NCBI GenBank assembly: GCA_964480915.1
Contig: CAYZRS010000064.1
Location: forward strand, 1 to 25,986
Direction: 5' to 3'
DNA from: CAWGCE01 sp964480915
Lineage (GTDB): Bacteria > Planctomycetota > Planctomycetia > Pirellulales > Pirellulaceae
Length of the DNA: 25,986 nt
Shown: one piece after another, positions 22,558-25,986 of the stretch
Layout of the letters: every line of letters begins with the position of its first letter
Numbering within the stretch: the stretch's first letter is position 1
Made by a program: the position numbers and the translations under genes
Notes under the pieces: generated by a model
What the model saw: the letters and a program-made list of their open reading frames with translations, nothing else
Databases searched by the model: none
Told to the model about the DNA's origin: nothing

Positions 22558-25383
22558 TCAGCGCAAAAACGAGTCGTCGTTGCTGGTCTCGTCGATGCTG
22601 GCAGACCAGACGGCGTCGACAATCGTTGCCAAATGGTCGCGGTAGAAAGGATGAGTTTCGCTGGATGCATCTTTCGATGGTCCGGTGAGCGCTGGAACGG
22701 CGGCAGTGAACTTGTTCGAATTCCACAGCAGGAAATCCTGGCCGTCGGTAATTCCATTCGCATCAAAATCGGCTCCGCTCCACAGCGCCACGGACGAAAA
22801 CTTGTTCTGATTCCAGATGAGGAAATCGGTGCCGTCCACGATGCCGTCGAGATTGGCGTCTCCCAGCAAATAGGCTCGTCCTGTTCCCAAGTTGATTTCG
22901 CCAGCTTCCTCCAGCCAAGCATCTCGATCGGCGAGGTCGACAAGGCCGTCCAGTGTGAGGTCGAATTGCAAGCCGTGCGTGCCGGCCAAGATCTCCGCGA
23001 CCAGCGCGTCGATGTCCGTTAGGTCATAGTCCCCATCGTTGTCAAAGTCGCCGTCGACGGCACGTGCCAGCTCCAGCGCGCCACGATCGATGCGCCCTGA
23101 CGACACGCGAGCGAACGGCGCTCCACGCTGATCAAACTGCGGCGGCCCGGTGAAGGCCGGGTCGCCCGAATCGAGCGCCGGACTGGTCATCGCCATGGAG
23201 TGCGTCAGGGTGGGACCACCATTGTCGGCCAACGGCAACAGTTGCGGATCGGCTCCGATCAAGTTGCCGGGTCCCGTCAACGTGGCCGTTTCAAGAGTCT
23301 TCACCAGGTTGTAGTCGGCGATGAAATTGCCCGCCACATCGCCCGGAACGCCCAGCACTAGGTTGTTGGCGATGATGGAATGAGTAAGGATCGGTTGACT
23401 GAAGCTCGAACCGGCCAGGCCTCCACCTTGTCCTATCGTTTGAGCGCTGCCGCGAGCCGAATTGTTGACGATCGTCAGGTGTTTCAGCGCGACGCTATTC
23501 GGGTTCTGTGGACTGGGGGCCGTATAGATTCCACCACCATGATTGAACGCAGTGTTGCCCGAAACGGTACTGTTGACGATGTCGATCGACCCGGTTGAAG
23601 TCACGGCCCAGATTCCACCGCCACTGGATGATGCGCTATTGCCAGAGGCTGTAATGTTCGAAATCGAAGCGACCGCTTCGCCGAAGGCCTGAACCGAAAT
23701 GCCACCGCCAGACCCGTCCGCCGAATTGTTCGTGACGCTGGCCGATTCTAGATTGATGGCCCCTTGGTTCATAAACAATGCAATGCCACCGCCGAAACGG
23801 GCCTGATTGTTATCGACCGATGCGTCGAGGATGTCGACGTGCCCATCTTGGATGACTCGCGCGGCGATCCCGCCACCGATTTCCTCCAACGTTTCGTTTT
23901 GTGAGGTGATGACGCCTTCGAAACGGACCGTGCCGCCCGTGCTACCGAAAGCGTACATGCCGCCTCCACCGGCAAAAGCGCCGTTGTAATTGACCATGAT
24001 ATTCGACACGCGTGCGATGCCAGACTGTTCGGCATTGGCGAACACTCCACCGCCACGAATACCGTCGTTGTTAAGCAAGACTCCCCCATCGATGTCACTC
24101 ACGCCGCCCGTTTCGCTATGCAGAAACACACCACCGCCCGATCCACCCGACCTATTGTTGCTAACGATCGATTCTCTTAAGAGAAATTGTCCGTTGTCCC
24201 GGACGACGGACGAAAGGCCGCCGCCATGGTTGTCCGCATCGTTCCCTTCAAGGGCAATGTTATGGATGTCGGTGAAGGCTCCAGATTCGTCCACCACCGA
24301 TATGGCTCCCCCTCGGCCTCCAGCATCATTCGCAAAGAACGAGCCATTATCGACGATCGTTTGTGAATCATGGGCCGATTTTCCAAACCAGCCGCCCCCT
24401 TCGTCATCGGCCGAATTGGAAAAAAAGAACACTCGTCGTAGTTCGAACGAACCGCCCAGCGTCGTATCACTGTAGATCCCTCCGCCCGCTTCGCCCGCAC
24501 TGTTGAAAGTGACCGTCGGAAGGTCCACGATCGTCGATCCACCCGTCGTCTTCAGATACATCCCGCCGCCGCGATGGTTGGCAACGCTGTTGGTCGCGTT
24601 CACGCCGCGAATCTCCAACTGCGCATCACCGGCGGTGTAGGCGTGGAGTGCACCGCCGTTTTGCTCCGCGTGATTCGCGTCAAAATCGGTGCCCGAAACG
24701 ATCCCCGTGCTGTTGCCATAACTTTGCAAATAGACCCCGCCTCCCTTGTTGGACCAGTTTCCGGTGACGAGCGAATCCTGCAACTGAAAATCGCCACCGA
24801 CGCCCGTGATTTGGTGCAGCGCTCCGCCAGCAACTGCCGCATGGTTGTCCTCGAAATCGACATTGTGCAGCTGCAATGACTCTTCCGAAAGAATCGCTCC
24901 GCCCGATCCGCTAACGTCACCGCCGACGAAGCGAATGTTGTGGAACTCGACAAGACTCGAGCTCGCGTGGCCATCGTTGATCTGGAATGCCCGGATGCCA
25001 TTGCCATCGTTTACGCCGGGCGTCGCGTCAGCGCCAGCTGTGTTGATCTCTAGCCGTTCGGGAAGGCTGGCAGCATCAAGGATCAGCGAATCGGTGATGG
25101 TGATTTCGTGGCTGGTGAGTTCGATGGCCAGGTCGGGAATCGATGCATCAAATTGGATCAAGTCCGGACCAGGGTTGGCATTCGCCTGTTCCACCGCGTC
25201 GCGCAACGAACCGCTGCCCGCGTCCGCACCCGATGTCACCAGAAAGGAGGTCAGGACGAGGCGTGGTTCGAGCGCTTCCGCAAAGGTGCGGCGACGGTAG
25301 GTCGATGGTTTGCGTTTCTTCTGGCGTCGGGGCCAAGCTGGGCAATTGGAGAGATGAGTACCGAGTGTCTTGAATCGTGCCAT
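22558..25383 (-). CDS. Secreted right-handed beta-helix protein with LEPR N-terminus, choice-of-anchor Q and dockerin-like C-terminus
   Basis: A 941-residue surface or secreted protein. From ATG 25383 (AAGG upstream) the N-terminus is highly basic (PRRQKKRKPSTYRRR) and carries FAEALEPRLVLT (about 36-47), a near match to the LEPR-XLL element of planctomycete secreted proteins. Residues about 50-700 form a parallel beta-helix with repeated N-x-A-x4-GGGI/GGGM turns, one per roughly 22-30 residues. A choice-of-anchor Q-like section follows (about 720-765: DNGGPTLTHSMAM, PALDSGD, DQRGAPFARVSSGRIDRGA). Residues about 780-890 hold four dockerin/EF-hand-like calcium loops, including DANLDGIVDGTDFLIWNQNK and DFDANGITDGQDFLLWNSNK. 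Adhesion or polysaccharide binding is likely. The last 50 residues are Ser/Asp-rich with no anchor motif. Confidence 0.9.
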   Translation of the reverse strand: MARFKTLGTHLSNCPAWPRRQKKRKPSTYRRRTFAEALEPRLVLTSFLVTSGADAGSGSLRDAVEQANANPGPDLIQFDASIPDLAIELTSHEITITDSLILDAASLPERLEINTAGADATPGVNDGNGIRAFQINDGHASSSLVEFHNIRFVGGDVSGSGGAILSEESLQLHNVDFEDNHAAVAGGALHQITGVGGDFQLQDSLVTGNWSNKGGGVYLQSYGNSTGIVSGTDFDANHAEQNGGALHAYTAGDAQLEIRGVNATNSVANHRGGGMYLKTTGGSTIVDLPTVTFNSAGEAGGGIYSDTTLGGSFELRRVFFFSNSADDEGGGWFGKSAHDSQTIVDNGSFFANDAGGRGGAISVVDESGAFTDIHNIALEGNDADNHGGGLSSVVRDNGQFLLRESIVSNNRSGGSGGGVFLHSETGGVSDIDGGVLLNNDGIRGGGVFANAEQSGIARVSNIMVNYNGAFAGGGGMYAFGSTGGTVRFEGVITSQNETLEEIGGGIAARVIQDGHVDILDASVDNNQARFGGGIALFMNQGAINLESASVTNNSADGSGGGISVQAFGEAVASISNITASGNSASSSGGGIWAVTSTGSIDIVNSTVSGNTAFNHGGGIYTAPSPQNPNSVALKHLTIVNNSARGSAQTIGQGGGLAGSSFSQPILTHSIIANNLVLGVPGDVAGNFIADYNLVKTLETATLTGPGNLIGADPQLLPLADNGGPTLTHSMAMTSPALDSGDPAFTGPPQFDQRGAPFARVSSGRIDRGALELARAVDGDFDNDGDYDLTDIDALVAEILAGTHGLQFDLTLDGLVDLADRDAWLEEAGEINLGTGRAYLLGDANLDGIVDGTDFLIWNQNKFSSVALWSGADFDANGITDGQDFLLWNSNKFTAAVPALTGPSKDASSETHPFYRDHLATIVDAVWSASIDETSNDDSFLR

Positions 25384-25784
25384 GGAAAAGCGCCTTATGA
25401 GAATTTGGTCCACAAACCTCCAATGTCCTCAATCCGTTCAGCTATTGCAGAAAAACGTCAATCTGAGAGGGCATCGGCAAAGACTGGTCACACGGATGTC
25501 ATCTGTTCTCGTTGGCGGCTGCATCGGCAACGACCGTCCAAGAGCGCCCCAAAAAATGCGGCTTCCCGTTCATCTTCACTTCCTGGCCAGCCTAAGACAA
25601 CGTGCTGTCGCAAAGCTTTGACCTGGCTGGTTCGCGAAACGGACAAAAACCGAGTGGAAACTCAGCAGGCAAAGCAGTTGATTCATAAGCAACGGATTCG
25701 ACCGCTTTGGATGGCTTTGAATGGTTCTGAATCTCCGCTGCACACCATTTTTCCACTAGAAGATGACACGAAAGGTTTGAATCA
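25384..25784 (+). other. Intergenic region with a marginal 121-codon frame
   Basis: A 400-base gap between divergent genes. A plus-strand frame from ATG 25423 to TGA 25788 is open for 121 codons and overlaps the next gene as ATGA, but it lacks a ribosome binding site, has Ser/Arg/Lys-rich composition without motifs, and its frame also runs backward into the antisense of the beta-helix gene. It is probably not a gene, though the overlap is worth a check. No terminator or clear promoter is seen. Confidence 0.35.
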
Positions 25785-25986
25785 ATGACAACGAGTGCAT
25801 GCAAGACAGCCGCGATGATTTTGGCAATCGTTGCGAGTGCCGCCCAGGCTTCCCAAATCGCTTACGACGATGCATCGGACGTTGCTTACGCCGATGGCTG
25901 GGACGCAGGTGACAATGGCGGTACCGGATTTGGCCCGTGGAAGATGGATTTTTCAGGTGATGGTGGGCAACTCGACCCGATTTACG
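25785..25986 (+). CDS. Secreted protein, N-terminal part (cut by window edge)
   Basis: Sixty-seven codons are present before the window ends, with no stop. A signal peptide is evident (MTTSACKTAAMILAIVASAA, cleavage near Ala-Gln-Ala). The mature start reads QIAYDDASDVAYADGWDAGD and then NGGTGFGPWKMDF, a pattern I associate with extracellular PEP-CTERM-type proteins of planctomycetes and verrucomicrobia (a recollection, not a search). GAAAGG lies about eight bases before ATG 25785. Domain content beyond the edge is unknown. It is transcribed away from the beta-helix protein gene, and both are probably envelope proteins. Confidence 0.8.
   Translation, partial: MTTSACKTAAMILAIVASAAQASQIAYDDASDVAYADGWDAGDNGGTGFGPWKMDFSGDGGQLDPIY

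Noticed and set aside
24600..25300. Repeated GC-rich patterns resembling a CRISPR or tandem DNA repeat
   Set aside because: The pattern reflects glycine-rich turns of the beta-helix protein, with variable spacing and sequence, not identical direct repeats with spacers.
1..25986. Search for insertion sequences, phage genes, rRNA and riboswitches
   Set aside because: No transposase, integrase, terminal inverted repeats with target duplications, rRNA stretches or recognisable riboswitch cores were seen.

Overview
The window looks like chromosomal DNA of a planctomycete, most likely a member of the Pirellulales. I infer this from gene content and have not compared it with any database. The pointers are a DUF1559 protein with a pilin-type leader, a large secreted beta-helix protein with an LEPR-type N-terminus and dockerin-like C-terminus, a DUF2617 protein, and secreted proteins with family-typical planctomycete architecture. 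Base composition is moderately GC-rich. GTG and TTG starts are common (DUF2617, universal stress protein, pyrE, probably pepF and the ATP-grasp gene). I see no insertion sequence, phage gene, CRISPR array or rRNA.

Layout. Positions 171-3003 carry three minus-strand genes: DUF2617, a CPBP membrane protease and the DUF1559 pilin-like protein, which has a strong intrinsic terminator. Positions 3464-6192 hold plus-strand rarA and a LysM/L,D-transpeptidase. Positions 6355-10501 hold the most distinctive block: a circularly permuted ATP-grasp protein, an alpha-E protein, the proteasome-like Anbu protease and a transglutaminase-like protein, packed with gaps of 4-27 bases. pyrE follows 54 bases later. 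Next is an unrecognised protein with a PD-(D/E)XK-like sequence pattern, which meets a minus-strand NRDE/TANGO2-family gene at a bidirectional terminator (12027-12050). An M3 oligoendopeptidase is convergent with an exported protein that has an STN-like C-terminus. This is followed by a sugar-phosphate isomerase/epimerase-like TIM barrel with a clear terminator.

Positions 17388-19304 encode an exported protein that joins an HExxH metallopeptidase-like region to leucine-rich repeats. A tRNA-His with a recognisable sigma70-type promoter follows. A universal stress protein on the minus strand is preceded by a 40-residue membrane ORF whose stop codon overlaps its start. Positions 20814-22521 hold a small membrane protein and a DUF418 membrane protein. 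The rest is the 941-residue beta-helix surface protein on the minus strand and the start of a secreted protein cut by the window edge.

How the genes work together. The ATP-grasp/alpha-E/Anbu/transglutaminase set is a known but functionally unresolved association, thought to make and process a peptide or peptide tag. The L,D-transpeptidase just upstream acts on the cell wall and may or may not be linked to it. The other genes are mostly independent housekeeping or surface functions (pyrimidine synthesis, replication repair, peptide degradation, stress response).
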